A stretch of DNA of 64,000 nt from Treponema vincentii. Its GTDB lineage: Bacteria > Spirochaetota > Spirochaetia > Treponematales > Treponemataceae. Below, piece by piece: positions 16,803-26,959 of the stretch; the first letter of the stretch is position 1, and each line of letters starts with the position of its first letter. The stretch spans positions 2,604,001 through 2,668,000 of the forward strand of contig NZ_CP048020.1 in the NCBI RefSeq assembly GCF_010365865.1. The letters are read 5' to 3'. The translations under genes and the position numbers were made by a program. Under the pieces are notes generated by a model, which worked only from the letters and a program-made list of their open reading frames with translations, did not search any database and was not told the DNA's origin.

Positions 16803-18122
16803 CTACAGATTCCGTGATCTGAGCTTTCCTCGTTTTACCAACCCCTCGTGATGGTGCATTTTAAGCTGCGCTTCGATTTGACTCATCGTATCAAGATCAA
16901 CGCCAACCAAGATGAGAAGCGAGGTTCCGCCCATCAGCATCGAAATCGATTGAGGGAAGCCGAAAATGGTCTGTATTACAGTCGGCAAGACAGCAATCAG
17001 CGCCAAATACAACGAACCGGGTAAAATCAGCCGGTTTAAAATCCGCTGCAAGTATTCCTCGGTTTTATCGGTTCTAATCCCGGGAATAGAACCTCCGTTT
17101 TCCCTTATCTGCTTTGCAATTTCTGTGGGGTTTAACGAAATCTGTGTATAAAAATATGCAAAAAACACAATAAGGATCAAATAGAAAATATTATACCACC
17201 AGCCGTTCGGGCGTAAGAAATGCGCAAGGCTGTTCAGCCATCGAACATTCGGCCCTATCGTTGTCGCAATCGAAATCGGGAACGTCAAAAACGATGAGGC
17301 AAAGATGATCGGGATAACACCCGACGGATTGATCTTAAACGGAATATAGGTGTTTTGACCGCCATACATTTTCCGTCCGACAACCCGCTTCGCATAGTGC
17401 ACCGGTATCTTCCGTTGCCCTTGCTGCTCATAAACAACCAGTACGATAATACCGACAAACATAATCAACGCGATAACGACAAAAACGAGGTTCAATTCAC
17501 CGAGCCGCACCAGCCGAATCATCTGCGAAACGGCATGGGGTAACCGGACAATAATACCCGCAAAGATAATCATCGAAATACCGTTTCCAATACCGCGAGC
17601 CGTAATCTGCTCACCCAGCCAGACCGTTATCATGGTACCCGTCGTTACGGTAAGCATCGTAACAAAGATGTACATAAACCGACTCTGAAGCACGATAGCG
17701 CCGGGTATCATATACGCATAAAAGGTTACCGCATACGATTGAATCAATGCGACAAACACGGTAAGAATACGCGTCCATACCTGTATCTTTTTCCGGCCGC
17801 CGTCATCTTCCGCAATCTTTTTCAAACTCGGAAATACGAATAACGCAAGCTGCATCAAAATTTGAGTTGAGATATACGGCATAACGCCAAGCATGAATAC
17901 GGAAAAGTTGGAGAATGCTCCGCCGACAAAGAAGTCCATATAATCGACAAAAGCATTTCCCCGTACCTGCGATTGGAAATATGCCGATAAGGCGTGGGGA
18001 TCAATACCGGGAATAGTCAGTACCGATCCCAAGCGAAATACGATCAAAATTCCAATCGTAAACAGAATACGATCGCGTAATTCTTTTATCCGAAATACAT
18101 TTACAAGTGCATTGTTAGCCAT
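16803..18122 (-). CDS. secY: Protein translocase subunit SecY
   Basis: The 439-residue polytopic protein has about ten membrane helices. It begins MANNALVNVFRIKELRDRIL and carries the plug-region IPGIDPHAL, a cytoplasmic loop QGQRKIPVHYAKR and the C-terminal DLDTMSQIEAQLKMHHHEG. It forms the protein-conducting channel with SecE and SecG and is driven by SecA. It lies between rplO and rpmJ in the spc operon, 17 bases after rplO. Neither adk nor map follows. Confidence 0.97.
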   Translation of the reverse strand: MANNALVNVFRIKELRDRILFTIGILIVFRLGSVLTIPGIDPHALSAYFQSQVRGNAFVDYMDFFVGGAFSNFSVFMLGVMPYISTQILMQLALFVFPSLKKIAEDDGGRKKIQVWTRILTVFVALIQSYAVTFYAYMIPGAIVLQSRFMYIFVTMLTVTTGTMITVWLGEQITARGIGNGISMIIFAGIIVRLPHAVSQMIRLVRLGELNLVFVVIALIMFVGIIVLVVYEQQGQRKIPVHYAKRVVGRKMYGGQNTYIPFKINPSGVIPIIFASSFLTFPISIATTIGPNVRWLNSLAHFLRPNGWWYNIFYLILIVFFAYFYTQISLNPTEIAKQIRENGGSIPGIRTDKTEEYLQRILNRLILPGSLYLALIAVLPTVIQTIFGFPQSISMLMGGTSLLILVGVDLDTMSQIEAQLKMHHHEGLVKRGKLRSRNL

Positions 18123-18139
18123 GTATGAAGCCCGCCTGT

Positions 18140-18592
18140 TTAGCCGTTTTGTTTAACGACCGTCCCGCCGGCTTTTTCAATCTTTGCCTGCGCCTGTGCG
18201 GAAACTTTATCTACATCAACCGTCAACTTTTTCGTAAGCTCTCCGGAAGCGAGCACTTTTACCAAAGTAGTCTGTTTTTTTACCAGCCCCTTTGCTTTCA
18301 GCGTTTCTTTATTAACGGTTTCCCCATCGGAATATTTTTCGTCGATCATAAATAAATTGACGACCGAATACGTTTCCTTAAAGGGATAGTTGGAAAAGCC
18401 TTTTTTTGCAACACGACGATACAACGGCATTTGTCCGCCTTCAAAACCGATATAGGTTTTACCGCCGGAGCGTGCATTCTGGCCTTTGTTTCCCTTACCC
18501 GATGTCGTTCCCCGACCGGATGAAGAACCGCGGCCTACAATGCGCTTCTTTTTATTTGCCCCTTTCGGCGCATTCAATATAAAATCAGACAT
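18140..18592 (-). CDS. rplO: 50S ribosomal protein L15
   Basis: The 150-residue protein has the glycine-rich N-terminal arm (RIVGRGSSSGRGTTSGKGNK) that threads into 23S rRNA and the FEGGQMPLYRRVAKKGF motif. It is a late-assembly protein near the central protuberance. The start ATG overlaps the rpmD stop by one base (TAATG), so translation is coupled. Confidence 0.96.
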   Translation of the reverse strand: MSDFILNAPKGANKKKRIVGRGSSSGRGTTSGKGNKGQNARSGGKTYIGFEGGQMPLYRRVAKKGFSNYPFKETYSVVNLFMIDEKYSDGETVNKETLKAKGLVKKQTTLVKVLASGELTKKLTVDVDKVSAQAQAKIEKAGGTVVKQNG

Positions 18593-18777
18593 TAATCAAG
18601 CTCCTCTGTTTCAACTAAGTGAGAAACCGCCCGTACCATACCCAAGATGGCGGGAGAAGCGGAGTGCTCAACTACGGAATGCAATTTTCCAAGCCCCAAG
18701 GAACGGACGGTTGCACGAACCGGCTTTTTTTGTCCAATGGTACTTTTAACTAACGTAATCCGAATTTTCTTTGCCAT
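18592..18777 (-). CDS. rpmD: 50S ribosomal protein L30
   Basis: This short 61-residue L30 contains KIRITLVKSTIGQKKPVRA and a TVRSLGLGKLHSVVEH segment typical of the bacterial family. The tail ETEELD is normal. It lies between rpsE and rplO in standard order, 3 bases after rpsE. Confidence 0.95.
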   Translation of the reverse strand: MAKKIRITLVKSTIGQKKPVRATVRSLGLGKLHSVVEHSASPAILGMVRAVSHLVETEELD

Positions 18778-18780
18778 AGT

Positions 18781-19302
18781 TTACCCCCAGACATCCGTAA
18801 TAGACTTTCCGCGGTTCTTAGCAATCGTTTTAGCATCCATCAATTCCGATGCAGCCTCGAAAGTCGCCCGCACAACATTTACTGCGGAGTTTGACCCCAA
18901 GGATTTTGAAAGAACATTCGCTGCTCCGGCTGCTTCCATAATTGCACGAATAGTACCGCCTGCAATAATTCCCGTACCGGAACGAGCAGGGCGAAGCAAT
19001 ACCGAAGACCCCTTGAACTTAGCCTGCACTTCATGCGGAATAGTGCCGTTTTTCAGTGGGATATAAATCATATTGGCTTTCGCCTTTTCAATGCTCTTCT
19101 TAATGGCCTGGCTTACATCATTCGCCTTGCCAAAGCCATATCCCACGTGTCCGTTCTGATCACCGACAACCGTTAATGCGGAAAAAGAGAAACGGCGGCC
19201 ACCCTTTACAACCTTTGCAGTCCGGTTTAACTTAACCAGCTTTTCTACCAGTTCCTTCTCGCGATGCGAACTGTCTCTGTTAAAATCTTTCTGACGATCC
19301 AT
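18781..19302 (-). CDS. rpsE: 30S ribosomal protein S5
   Basis: The 173-residue protein has the double-stranded-RNA-binding N-terminal domain (EKLVKLNRTAKVVKGGRRF, GHVGYGFGKANDVSQAI) and the C-terminal IIAGGTIRAIMEAAGAANV segment. S5 lies by the mRNA entry tunnel and affects decoding accuracy. It has a short charged N-terminal extension. It is 8 bases from rplR. Confidence 0.97.
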   Translation of the reverse strand: MDRQKDFNRDSSHREKELVEKLVKLNRTAKVVKGGRRFSFSALTVVGDQNGHVGYGFGKANDVSQAIKKSIEKAKANMIYIPLKNGTIPHEVQAKFKGSSVLLRPARSGTGIIAGGTIRAIMEAAGAANVLSKSLGSNSAVNVVRATFEAASELMDAKTIAKNRGKSITDVWG

Positions 19303-19310
19303 ATCCGCTC

Positions 19311-19673
19311 CTAGAAATTTATTCCCGCTTTCCGGGCACCGTCTGCAACCGCCTGTACCACACCGTGATACAGATAACCGTTCCGATCAAAAACAACCGT
19401 CGTAATATTCTTTTCCTTGAGGCGCCGACCGAGTTCTTCCCCGATTTTTGCTCCGGATTCGATATTTGCCTTTAAAGGCTTAAAATCTTTTTCGAGCGTG
19501 GATACCGATGCAACAGTTACACGTGCGTCATCATCGATAACCTGTACCGAAATATTCTTATTACTGCGGAACACAGTCATACGCGGACGTTCAGCTGTTC
19601 CATAAATCCGTTTACGGATATGAACCTTACGCTTAAATCTCTTTCTATCTTTCTCGATTCGCTTTTTAAACAT
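19311..19673 (-). CDS. rplR: 50S ribosomal protein L18
   Basis: The 120-residue protein has a basic N-terminus, then [20 protein letters not shown] and a C-terminal [20 protein letters not shown], ending AGINF as L18 does. It binds 5S rRNA with L5 and brings it to the large subunit. It starts 11 bases after rplF. Confidence 0.97.
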   Translation of the reverse strand: MFKKRIEKDRKRFKRKVHIRKRIYGTAERPRMTVFRSNKNISVQVIDDDARVTVASVSTLEKDFKPLKANIESGAKIGEELGRRLKEKNITTVVFDRNGYLYHGVVQAVADGARKAGINF

Positions 19674-19684
19674 AGTACCTATCC

Positions 19685-20231
19685 TTATTTAACACCGGTC
19701 TTACCGACTTTACGCTTAATGACTTCGGTTTCATAACGGATACCCTTTCCCTTGTAGGGTTCAGGTAATCTGAGTTTACGGATCTGCGCTGCAAATTCGC
19801 CGACTTTTTCCTTATCAATACCGGAGATAATAATTTTATTCCCCTGCGGTTCAACCTTTACTTCAATGCCTTCGGGAATCAACGCGATAAAATCGTTTGA
19901 ATAACCCAAAGCCATTACCAACAGTTTGCCCTGCACTTCTGCACGGTAACCGACACCGTTAACAACCAAGGTCTTAGAAAAGCCCTGACTGACGCCCACG
20001 ACCATATTGTGAATTAAATTCCGATACAACCCGTGAAATGAGCGGGCTTCTTTGGTATCGTTTACCCGCGTTACGGAAACCTGAGAGTTTTCAAACTTTA
20101 CCTGTACCAGCGAATTATAGCTACGGGAAAGTTTCCCCTTGGGGGGGCCTTCAACGGTCAACGCACCATCGGCAATATTGATTTTTTACTCCGGCAGGAA
20201 CAGCCACCGGAAGTTTTCCAATTCTTGACAC
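19685..20231 (-). CDS. rplF: 50S ribosomal protein L6 (reading frame broken by one +1 shift)
   Basis: From GTG 20231 (preceded by AGGAGG) the frame reads [14 protein letters not shown], the classic L6 start, then breaks at T6 (20182-20187 on the + strand). Removing one base joins it to the remaining 158-residue frame ([14 protein letters not shown] to RKVGKTGVK), giving 181 residues, the normal length. The shift is almost certainly a sequence error because L6 is needed for 50S assembly. The motif reads GPPKG where most L6 proteins have GPKG; it is encoded in a C7/G7 run, so it too deserves checking. Confidence 0.9.
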
Positions 20232-20240
20232 ACTCGCCTC

Positions 20241-20639
20241 CTACCAAACTTTGCAGATAAGCTCGCCGCCGACCTGCTTTTCGCTTGCGTGCTTGCCGGT
20301 GATAACGCCCACCGAAGTTGAAAGAATAAGAGTACCGTACCCGTTATATACGCGGGGAAGCATCTTATATCCTGAATATACGCGGCGTCCGGGTGTAGAC
20401 ACTTTTTCAATACCATGGATAACGGGTAATTCATTATCATCGTATTTTAAGAACATCCGGATCGTACTTGCGCCGGCTTCGTTAAGTCTTTTAAAGTTCT
20501 TAATAAAACCTTCGGTTTTCAAAATCTTCACAATTTCAAGTTTTAACTTTGAAGAAGGCACATCGACTTTCTCATGACCGGCTGCCGCTGCATTCCGAAT
20601 CTTTGTAAGCATATCTGCGACGGGATCTGAAACGCTCAT
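20241..20639 (-). CDS. rpsH: 30S ribosomal protein S8
   Basis: The 132-residue protein begins [20 protein letters not shown] and ends with [20 protein letters not shown], the S8 C-terminal signature. It binds helix 21 of 16S rRNA, and in other bacteria it represses the spc operon through its own mRNA. It lies between rpsN and rplF, as usual. Confidence 0.97.
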   Translation of the reverse strand: MSVSDPVADMLTKIRNAAAAGHEKVDVPSSKLKLEIVKILKTEGFIKNFKRLNEAGASTIRMFLKYDDNELPVIHGIEKVSTPGRRVYSGYKMLPRVYNGYGTLILSTSVGVITGKHASEKQVGGELICKVW

Positions 20640-20649
20640 TTTTTACCTC

Positions 20650-20835
20650 CTACCAACTTGATTTTGTAACGCCAGGTATCTGGCCTTCACTTGCTAATTT
20701 GCGAAAACAAATACGGCACATCTGAAATTTTCTCATATATCCGCGCGGACGACCGCATACTCTGCAGCGATTATATTGGCGGCTGGAATACTTCGGCGTG
20801 CTGTTTGCCTTATTTATCATTGCTGTTGTTGCCAT
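20650..20835 (-). CDS. rpsN: 30S ribosomal protein S14, zinc-binding type
   Basis: This 61-residue short S14 carries two CxxC pairs (CRVC and CRIC, 12 residues apart), so it is the zinc-dependent form. It begins [20 protein letters not shown] and ends [11 protein letters not shown]. It sits in the head of the small subunit. It is placed between rplE and rpsH, as in most spc operons. Confidence 0.97.
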   Translation of the reverse strand: MATTAMINKANSTPKYSSRQYNRCRVCGRPRGYMRKFQMCRICFRKLASEGQIPGVTKSSW

Positions 20836-20846
20836 GAAAACCTCTC

Positions 20847-21398
20847 TTACTTTCTAAAGGGCATGCCGAACTTCAAAAGAAGCGCCCGCGCTTCTTTATC
20901 GGTTTTTGCCGTCGTTACGACGTTGATATTCAAACCTGCAATCTTTTCGATTTTATCAAAGTCGATTTCAGGGAAGATAATCTGTTCCGTAACACCTAAG
21001 GAATAATTTCCTCTCCCGTCAAACCCATTCGGATTGACACCGCGGAAATCTTTAACACGAGGCAGCGCAATATTAATAAAGCGATCCAAAAATTCATACA
21101 TTTTGGCGCCGCGCAATGTTACCATTGCCCCGATTTCATGTCCTTCACGAAGTTTAAAGTTAGCGATACTTTTCTTTGCCTTTGTTTTTACCGCTTTTTG
21201 GCCGGTAATAGTACCGAGATCGGTTACTGCAGCATCAAGCAATTTTTTATTTGTCAATGCTTCGCCAACCCCCATACTGAGTACGATTTTAACCAGCTTC
21301 GGCACCTGCATAACCGTAGTATAGCCGAACTCTTTCGTAAGCTCAGGCGTTATCGTTTCCGTATAGATTTTCTTAAGCCGTGGCACATAATTGCTCAT
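20847..21398 (-). CDS. rplE: 50S ribosomal protein L5
   Basis: The 183-residue protein has [40 protein letters not shown] and [19 protein letters not shown], all L5 signatures. It binds 5S rRNA and contacts P-site tRNA. Its ATG overlaps the rplX stop by one base. The length is normal. Confidence 0.97.
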   Translation of the reverse strand: MSNYVPRLKKIYTETITPELTKEFGYTTVMQVPKLVKIVLSMGVGEALTNKKLLDAAVTDLGTITGQKAVKTKAKKSIANFKLREGHEIGAMVTLRGAKMYEFLDRFINIALPRVKDFRGVNPNGFDGRGNYSLGVTEQIIFPEIDFDKIEKIAGLNINVVTTAKTDKEARALLLKFGMPFRK

Positions 21399-21712
21399 TA
21401 TAATACTTCTCCACCCTTACGGCAAAAACGCACTTTTTTATCGCCGTCCATCTTATATCCAATGCGAGATACGCCGTTTTTCTTACCGACTATCATGACA
21501 TTTGAAATATGTATCGGCATCTCGATTTCGGCAATTCCGCCCTGATCCTGCTGAGAACGCTTGCGCATTGCTTTTTTACCCATATTGATGCCCTGAATAA
21601 TCACTTGATTCTTTTCAGGCAAAACACGCAATACGGCGCCGCGCTTTCCTTTCTCGCTTCCCGCAATCACTTCTACCGTATCGTTCTTACGGATCTTGAT
21701 TTTTCCTTCCAT
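21398..21712 (-). CDS. rplX: 50S ribosomal protein L24
   Basis: The 104-residue KOW-domain protein begins [20 protein letters not shown] and continues [20 protein letters not shown]. It starts assembly of the large subunit and lies at the exit tunnel. It is 15 bases from rplN, in canonical order. Confidence 0.97.
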   Translation of the reverse strand: MEGKIKIRKNDTVEVIAGSEKGKRGAVLRVLPEKNQVIIQGINMGKKAMRKRSQQDQGGIAEIEMPIHISNVMIVGKKNGVSRIGYKMDGDKKVRFCRKGGEVL

Positions 21713-21727
21713 AAACGCTCAATCTCC

Positions 21728-22096
21728 TTATAGAACTTCAGGCGCAAGCGATACGATTTTCATAAAATCCATATCACGCAGTTCACGCGCAACAGGCTCG
21801 AAAACACGCTTACCCTTGGGGTTCTTATTCGCATCGACCAACACACACGCATTATCGTCAAAGCGGATATAAGTCCCGTCAGGACGGCGATATTCTTTAG
21901 AAACGCGGACGATAACCGCTTTTTCTACAGAACCCTTTTTGATTGTAGACGTCGGAAGGGCATCCTTTACCGCTACTACAATGATATCACCGATACCGGC
22001 ATACCGGCGGTGAGATCCGCCGAGCACCTTAATACACTGTACAATTTTTGCACCCGAGTTATCGGCAACGTTTAATCTTGTTTCTACTTGAACCAT
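21728..22096 (-). CDS. rplN: 50S ribosomal protein L14
   Basis: The 122-residue protein has [20 protein letters not shown] and the C-terminal [20 protein letters not shown], diagnostic for L14. It lies at the subunit interface, where ribosome silencing factor binds in other bacteria. It follows rpsQ after 21 bases. Confidence 0.97.
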   Translation of the reverse strand: MVQVETRLNVADNSGAKIVQCIKVLGGSHRRYAGIGDIIVVAVKDALPTSTIKKGSVEKAVIVRVSKEYRRPDGTYIRFDDNACVLVDANKNPKGKRVFEPVARELRDMDFMKIVSLAPEVL

Positions 22097-22117
22097 AATA
22101 TAGACGCTCCTTACTCG

Positions 22118-22390
22118 TTATTTTGCACGCTCAATAATCTCCGCCAAACGCCAGCATTTTTCCTTGCTGATCGGACGGTTCTCTACAATACGCACCGTAT
22201 CACCAATGTGAGCTGTATTTTGTTCGTCATGCGCCTTATACTTTTTTGTATTGAGCACGTACTTTTTATACAGCCGATGAAGTTTCTTGGTAGCGACCTG
22301 CACAACAATGGTTTTATCCATTTTATCGCTGGTTACTAAACCAACAAACTCGCGGTTCCCGGATTTCTTTTTTGCCGTTGTTTCTTCCAC
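22118..22390 (-). CDS. rpsQ: 30S ribosomal protein S17
   Basis: I place the start at GTG 22390 because AGGAG is seven bases before it. A longer frame from GTG 22411 would overlap rpmC and include that site. The 90-residue product has [20 protein letters not shown] and [20 protein letters not shown], typical for S17, a primary 16S rRNA binder. It is 10 bases from rpmC. Confidence 0.94.
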   Translation of the reverse strand: MEETTAKKKSGNREFVGLVTSDKMDKTIVVQVATKKLHRLYKKYVLNTKKYKAHDEQNTAHIGDTVRIVENRPISKEKCWRLAEIIERAK

Positions 22391-22400
22391 GGGACTGCTC

Positions 22401-22607
22401 CTACTCTGCACTTACACCGGCCAGTTCTTTCTGCCGGATAAATGTGTTCAGCGCTGCAATTTCGCGGCGCATAGACCGTTTCAGCATAGGGTTCTCTACG
22501 TGTCCCACTACAAACTGAAACCTCAAATCCATATATTTTTGTTTAAGTTCGCTCCGCTTTGCCTGCAATTCGGCAAGGGATAAATCTTTATAGTTCGGCT
22601 TTTTCAT
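22401..22607 (-). CDS. rpmC: 50S ribosomal protein L29
   Basis: The 68-residue two-helix protein has [20 protein letters not shown] and a [20 protein letters not shown] segment matching L29. It lies at the exit tunnel, close to where trigger factor and SRP dock. Spacing to rplP is 15 bases. Confidence 0.95.
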   Translation of the reverse strand: MKKPNYKDLSLAELQAKRSELKQKYMDLRFQFVVGHVENPMLKRSMRREIAALNTFIRQKELAGVSAE

Positions 22608-22622
22608 TCGGAAAACTCCATC

Positions 22623-23042
22623 TTAGTTCTCGCGCGGCTGCTCGGCAAAGCGCGTCTTAAACGGAAGTTTACTTCCTGCCAAACGCATAGCCTCTTCCGC
22701 AAGCGAGCGATCAATACCGGTAAGCTCAAACAGCACCGTTCCGGGTCTTACAACAGCGACCCAATATTCCGGAGCCCCCTTACCTTTACCCATACGTGTT
22801 TCAGCCGGTTTTTTTGTATACGGCTTATCGGGGAATACACGAATCCACAACTTACCGCCGCGCTTTACCTTTCTGTTTAAAGCAACACGAGCAGCTTCGA
22901 GCTGGCGATTAGTCAGCCAAAAGGGTTCAAGCGATACCAATGCAAATTCACCGAAGTCGATATGATTACACCGCGTTGCGTTTCCTTTAACTCTACCGCG
23001 CTGAATTTTGCGGTATTTTACTCTCTTAGGACTTAAAGCCAT
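22623..23042 (-). CDS. rplP: 50S ribosomal protein L16
   Basis: The 139-residue protein begins [20 protein letters not shown] and contains [20 protein letters not shown] and [20 protein letters not shown]16 shapes the A-site tRNA elbow contact; the RMGKGKG loop points toward the peptidyl transferase centre. It starts 3 bases after rpsC. Confidence 0.97.
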   Translation of the reverse strand: MALSPKRVKYRKIQRGRVKGNATRCNHIDFGEFALVSLEPFWLTNRQLEAARVALNRKVKRGGKLWIRVFPDKPYTKKPAETRMGKGKGAPEYWVAVVRPGTVLFELTGIDRSLAEEAMRLAGSKLPFKTRFAEQPREN

Positions 23043-23045
23043 CGC

Positions 23046-23786
23046 TTAATCCCTCCCTGCTTCCGCACGCTCACCGCGGCCTTTTTCCGACCGAGGAGCG
23101 CGTTCCTTGCGCTGTTTTTTCAACAATAAACCGGCGTCATCTTTTTGGTCGCTGCCGTACATCATGCCGCTATAGAGCCAAACTTTTACACCGATTTTTC
23201 CGTAGGTGGTATGCGCTTCCGCAAAACCGTAGTCGATATCCGCACGGAGTGTGTGCAACGGTATCCGCCCTTCCTTCATTTCTTCGGTTCGGGACATTTC
23301 CGCACCGCCGAGACGACCTGAAACACGGATTTTAATGCCCTGAGCACCGGCCTTCATCGTAGAAAAGCAGCCTTGCTTTAAGGCTTTTCTAAAAGAGGCG
23401 CGCCCCATCAGCTGACGGGCAACATTCTGGGCAACGAGAGAAGCATTCAATTCAGCACGCTTCACCTCTTTAATCTTGATCTGAACTTTTTTATTCAGTT
23501 CTTTCTGAATAATAGCGCCGATTTTTTCAATATTGGCACCTTTCGTTCCGATGATTACACCCGGCCGCGCAGTATGAATAACAATTGTTACACGCTGAGG
23601 ATGACGGATGATTTCGATGTCGGCGACATCCGCATTTTTACACTCAGGCATCGTCTGGAGCATTGCGCGAATCTTTAAGTCTTCGTGCAACAAATCTGCG
23701 TATTCTCTCGGACTTGCATACCAGCGAGACGCCCATGTTTTGTTAATTCCAAGTCTTAACCCGATAGGGTTTACTTTCTGTCCCAT
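23046..23786 (-). CDS. rpsC: 30S ribosomal protein S3
   Basis: The 246-residue protein begins [20 protein letters not shown]. It has a KH domain ([19 protein letters not shown] at about 77-95) and the C-terminal [14 protein letters not shown]-like segment ([20 protein letters not shown]). A basic tail rich in Lys, Arg and Glu follows. S3 forms the mRNA entry channel and has helicase activity with S4 and S5. It follows rplV by 2 bases. Confidence 0.97.
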   Translation of the reverse strand: MGQKVNPIGLRLGINKTWASRWYASPREYADLLHEDLKIRAMLQTMPECKNADVADIEIIRHPQRVTIVIHTARPGVIIGTKGANIEKIGAIIQKELNKKVQIKIKEVKRAELNASLVAQNVARQLMGRASFRKALKQGCFSTMKAGAQGIKIRVSGRLGGAEMSRTEEMKEGRIPLHTLRADIDYGFAEAHTTYGKIGVKVWLYSGMMYGSDQKDDAGLLLKKQRKERAPRSEKGRGERAEAGRD

Positions 23787-23788
23787 AC

Positions 23789-24156
23789 TTACGCTCCCGC
23801 CTTTTCGTCAACTATTACCGTAATGTGACACATTCGTTTTAATTGAACATCCGCACGTCCGCGGCCGCGGCACCATAAGCGCTTAAGTCTCGGTCCCTTC
23901 ATCAATACGGATCTCTTTAATATAGAGCATATCTTCATCCAGTTTTTTTATTACCGTTCAAAGCATTCGAGGCAGCCGACTTAACCGTCTGTGAAATCAG
24001 CGCGGCTCCTTTATTGGGTATGTGCTCTAAGATCGCCATTGCATCGGCATAAGACTTGCGTTTAATCACATTCGCAACCGGTCGAACTTTTGTCGGAGAA
24101 GCAATAAAATACTTTATCGTAGCGCGGTAACCGTTTTTTGCAGTTGTTTCAGCCAT
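23789..24156 (-). CDS. rplV: 50S ribosomal protein L22 (reading frame broken by two +1 shifts)
   Basis: From ATG 24156 (AGGTGG upstream) the protein reads [20 protein letters not shown] and then [20 protein letters not shown]. It is cut after about 70 residues at A7 (T7 on the + strand, 23943-23949). Dropping one A restores [18 protein letters not shown] second extra base in GGG (23895-23897) must be dropped to continue [20 protein letters not shown] to the stop at 23789. The repaired protein has about 121 residues, normal for L22. Loss of L22, which lines the exit tunnel, would be lethal, so both shifts are best read as sequence errors. Confidence 0.92.
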
Positions 24157-24165
24157 TATTTCCAC

Positions 24166-24456
24166 CTACTTTTTCGCCGCTTTTTTATCCGAGCCGCCAT
24201 GCCCGCGGAAAATACGGGTGGGAGCAAACTCGCCAAGCTTGTGTCCAACAAATTCCTCTGTGATATACACAGGGATCCATGATTTACCGTTGTATACCGA
24301 AATAGTAAAACCAACCATTTCAGGTATAATCGTGGAGCATCGGGAGTAAGACTTAACCATCTTTTTTGTTTTCTGATCTCCCGTCTTGCTCATTTCAACA
24401 ACCTTTTTGTACAGGCTTTTTTCTACAAAAGGGCCTTTTTTAACAGATCTTGACAT
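24166..24456 (-). CDS. rpsS: 30S ribosomal protein S19
   Basis: The 96-residue protein begins [19 protein letters not shown] and has [20 protein letters not shown] and [17 protein letters not shown], the S19 signature set. It lies in the small-subunit head next to S13. It is 9 bases from rplV and 10 from rplB. Confidence 0.97.
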   Translation of the reverse strand: MSRSVKKGPFVEKSLYKKVVEMSKTGDQKTKKMVKSYSRCSTIIPEMVGFTISVYNGKSWIPVYITEEFVGHKLGEFAPTRIFRGHGGSDKKAAKK

Positions 24457-24466
24457 TCTCTACTCC

Positions 24467-25288
24467 CTACTTCCGCCGTGAAACAATAAACCGATCCGAA
24501 GTATTCTTCTTCTTACGGGTTTTATATCCCTTACAAGGCTGACCCCACGGAGTAACAGGATTACGTCCTTTTCCGCGTCCTTCACCACCACCAAGCGGGT
24601 GATCGACAGGGTTCATAGCCATACCGCGTACGGAAGGACGAATACCGCGCCAACGAGCACGTCCCGCCTTTCCCAAATTGATATTCATGTGATCGGCATT
24701 TCCAACTTCACCGATTGTTGCATAGCATTTTTTATGCACCAAGCGGGTCTCACCTGAAGGAAGGCGCAACGTTACATAATCACCTTCTTTTGCAGCAATG
24801 AGCGCAGCAGCACCGGCGGAACGAGCCATTTGCCCACCCTTTCCCAGCGTCAACTCAACATTATGGACGGTAAAACCGACCGGTATGGATTCAAGCGGCA
24901 ATGCATTCGCAAGCTCAAGTGCAGCCATTGTTCCGCTCATAATTTTTTGTCCAACCTTCAAGCCCTTGGGAGCAAGGATGTATCGTTTTTCGCCGTCGGC
25001 GTAAAAGATCAATGCGATATTTGCACTACGGTTCGGATCATATTCGATAGTTCGAACCGTACCCGGAATACCGTACTTATTGCGTTTAAAATCGATCTCG
25101 CGATACTTCCGCTTATGTCCACCGCCCTGATGCCGAACGGAAATACGCCCATGGCTATCCCGCCCTGCATTGGATTTTTTTCCGGTTGTAAGGCTTTTTT
25201 CAGGTTTCTGCGCAGTGATTTCATCACGCAGCAAGTCAATTCGACCGCGCATACCCGGTGTTATAGGCTTATATAATTTAAGAGCCAT
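24467..25288 (-). CDS. rplB: 50S ribosomal protein L2
   Basis: The 273-residue protein has [20 protein letters not shown] near residue 45 and the peptidyl-transferase loop [20 protein letters not shown] near 222-241, with the conserved histidine. L2 is needed for subunit association and peptide-bond formation. Length and order (after rplW) are standard. Confidence 0.97.
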   Translation of the reverse strand: MALKLYKPITPGMRGRIDLLRDEITAQKPEKSLTTGKKSNAGRDSHGRISVRHQGGGHKRKYREIDFKRNKYGIPGTVRTIEYDPNRSANIALIFYADGEKRYILAPKGLKVGQKIMSGTMAALELANALPLESIPVGFTVHNVELTLGKGGQMARSAGAAALIAAKEGDYVTLRLPSGETRLVHKKCYATIGEVGNADHMNINLGKAGRARWRGIRPSVRGMAMNPVDHPLGGGEGRGKGRNPVTPWGQPCKGYKTRKKKNTSDRFIVSRRK

Positions 25289-25321
25289 TTATCTTCCCCT
25301 TCAAAGCAGCGATAAGTGCTG

Positions 25322-25606
25322 TTATGCACCTTCAAAAACTTTAATCGATTCGCCTTCAGCAAGCGTCACAATAGCTTTTTTCCAGCTTGCAGTCTTACCT
25401 GCCCGATAGCGAACTCGACGCATTTTTCCGTCGACGTTTACAACAGCACAATTAAGCACTTTCACATTAAAAAGCTTCCGTACTGCTTCCTTAATCTGCA
25501 CCTTTGTAGAGCGCGGATCCACCTTAAAAACATATTTACGCTGCTCACGCATTTCGTTTGATTTTTCCGTAAGCACAGGCGCTATAATAACATCAGTATA
25601 TTGCAT
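25322..25606 (-). CDS. rplW: 50S ribosomal protein L23
   Basis: The 94-residue protein begins MQYTDVIIAPVLTEKSNEMR and has YVFKVDPRSTKVQIKEAVRK and LFNVKVLNCAVVNV. L23 is the main docking site for trigger factor and SRP at the exit tunnel. Its ATG overlaps the rplD stop by one base. Confidence 0.97.
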   Translation of the reverse strand: MQYTDVIIAPVLTEKSNEMREQRKYVFKVDPRSTKVQIKEAVRKLFNVKVLNCAVVNVDGKMRRVRYRAGKTASWKKAIVTLAEGESIKVFEGA

Positions 25607-26244
25607 TACTCAGCCCCCTCGACCGCATAAAAACTCGAAAGATTTTTTGCAGCAGACTCAAGCATCAGCACTTTCCGTCCATAAAACAGATCGTGCGCAC
25701 GCAAACGGTTATACGTTAAAAACGACAGCGTAGGAATATTTTTTCCGGCACGCTTCAACATTGCATCATCATCTTTCAAAACAAGCACCGTGCGCTCATC
25801 CTGAACAAATGCCTGCAATATCTTCACCAGATCTTTCGTTTTACCGGTTTCAACCGTAAAATCTTCTATAACAACAAGACGGTCTTCATCCTGAGCTTTC
25901 AAGCTCAAAATAGATTTCATCGCCAACCGCTTTGCTTTTTTCGGAATTGCATAGCTGTAATCACGCGGCTTCGGCCCGAAAATCGTACCGCCGCCGATCA
26001 GAAGCGGTGATTTTTTATCACCACGGCGCGCACGCCCCGTACCCTTCTGCTTATACGGCTTTGCATTAGAACCGTTTACCTCAGCACGGCCTTTTGTACA
26101 CGCCGTACCGACACGCATATTTGCTAATTCATTTGTAATGGCATAGTAAATGACATCTTCATTCACAGGCAAACCGAACACCGCATCGTTAAGTTCAATT
26201 GTCCGCAATTCCTTACCATCAATCGAATAGACTTTCTTTTCCAT
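25606..26244 (-). CDS. rplD: 50S ribosomal protein L4
   Basis: The 212-residue protein has the rRNA-threading loop KQKGTGRARRGDKKSPLLIGGG and the globular part LSLKAQDEDRLVVIEDFTVE. In several bacteria L4 represses the S10 operon through its leader; whether the long leader here works that way is open. It starts 15 bases after rplC. Confidence 0.97.
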   Translation of the reverse strand: MEKKVYSIDGKELRTIELNDAVFGLPVNEDVIYYAITNELANMRVGTACTKGRAEVNGSNAKPYKQKGTGRARRGDKKSPLLIGGGTIFGPKPRDYSYAIPKKAKRLAMKSILSLKAQDEDRLVVIEDFTVETGKTKDLVKILQAFVQDERTVLVLKDDDAMLKRAGKNIPTLSFLTYNRLRAHDLFYGRKVLMLESAAKNLSSFYAVEGAE

Positions 26245-26259
26245 TCTCTTCTCCTGCCG

Positions 26260-26886
26260 TTATCTTTCCCGTTTTACAGCGGATTTAAGGAACACAACCG
26301 CATCCTTTTTACCGGGAACGGAACCACGTACCATAACGACGCCCAATTCGGGATCTATTTTTTCAATCCGCAAATTCTGTACCGTTACTCGTTCGGCACC
26401 CATGTGACCGGGCATTTTAACGTTTTTAAACGATCGCCCCGGACTGGTGCACTGCCCTGTCGAACCGGGCTCACGGTGAAACTTTGAACCGTGAGAAGCA
26501 CGTCCACCGCCGAAACCATAGCGCTTTACAACACCCTGAAAGCCCTTTCCCTTTGAAATCGCGGTAATATCAAGATACCGGACAGATTCCAAAACTTCGA
26601 CACCGATTTTTGCACCAACGGTAACTTCTTTATCAAAACCTCTAAATTCTTTTAAAAGACGGACAGGAGCAACACCTTCTGCAAATTGATTCGCATACAC
26701 CTTTGAAACACGTCCTTCTTTTAATTCACCCGCTCCTAATACAACCGCTTCATAACCGAAATGATCCGCATCTTTTACCGCGACCACCGTATTCGGCACT
26801 ACTTGCAAAACGGTAACAGGTGTCAGCCGCCCCTCGTCATCAAACAACTGGGTCATGCCGATTTTTTTACCAATCAGACCAACCAT
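26260..26886 (-). CDS. rplC: 50S ribosomal protein L3
   Basis: The 208-residue protein begins MVGLIGKKIGMTQLFDDEGR and has SKGKGFQGVVKRYGFGGGRA and SPGRSFKNVKMPGHMGAERV, the L3 finger near the peptidyl transferase centre. It initiates 50S assembly with L24. It is 73 bases from rpsJ, one of the larger gaps in the cluster. Confidence 0.97.
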   Translation of the reverse strand: MVGLIGKKIGMTQLFDDEGRLTPVTVLQVVPNTVVAVKDADHFGYEAVVLGAGELKEGRVSKVYANQFAEGVAPVRLLKEFRGFDKEVTVGAKIGVEVLESVRYLDITAISKGKGFQGVVKRYGFGGGRASHGSKFHREPGSTGQCTSPGRSFKNVKMPGHMGAERVTVQNLRIEKIDPELGVVMVRGSVPGKKDAVVFLKSAVKRER

Positions 26887-26959
26887 AACTCACAACTCCT
26901 TGAGAAACTTATCGCTTCTCCGGTACGCACATCCTGATTAAATGCCGTCTACCGTTCTT

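Noticed and set aside
23789-24165. Programmed frameshifting in rplV
   Set aside because: Two separate +1 sites without slippery heptamers or stimulators, and the same fault in many unrelated genes, favour sequence errors.
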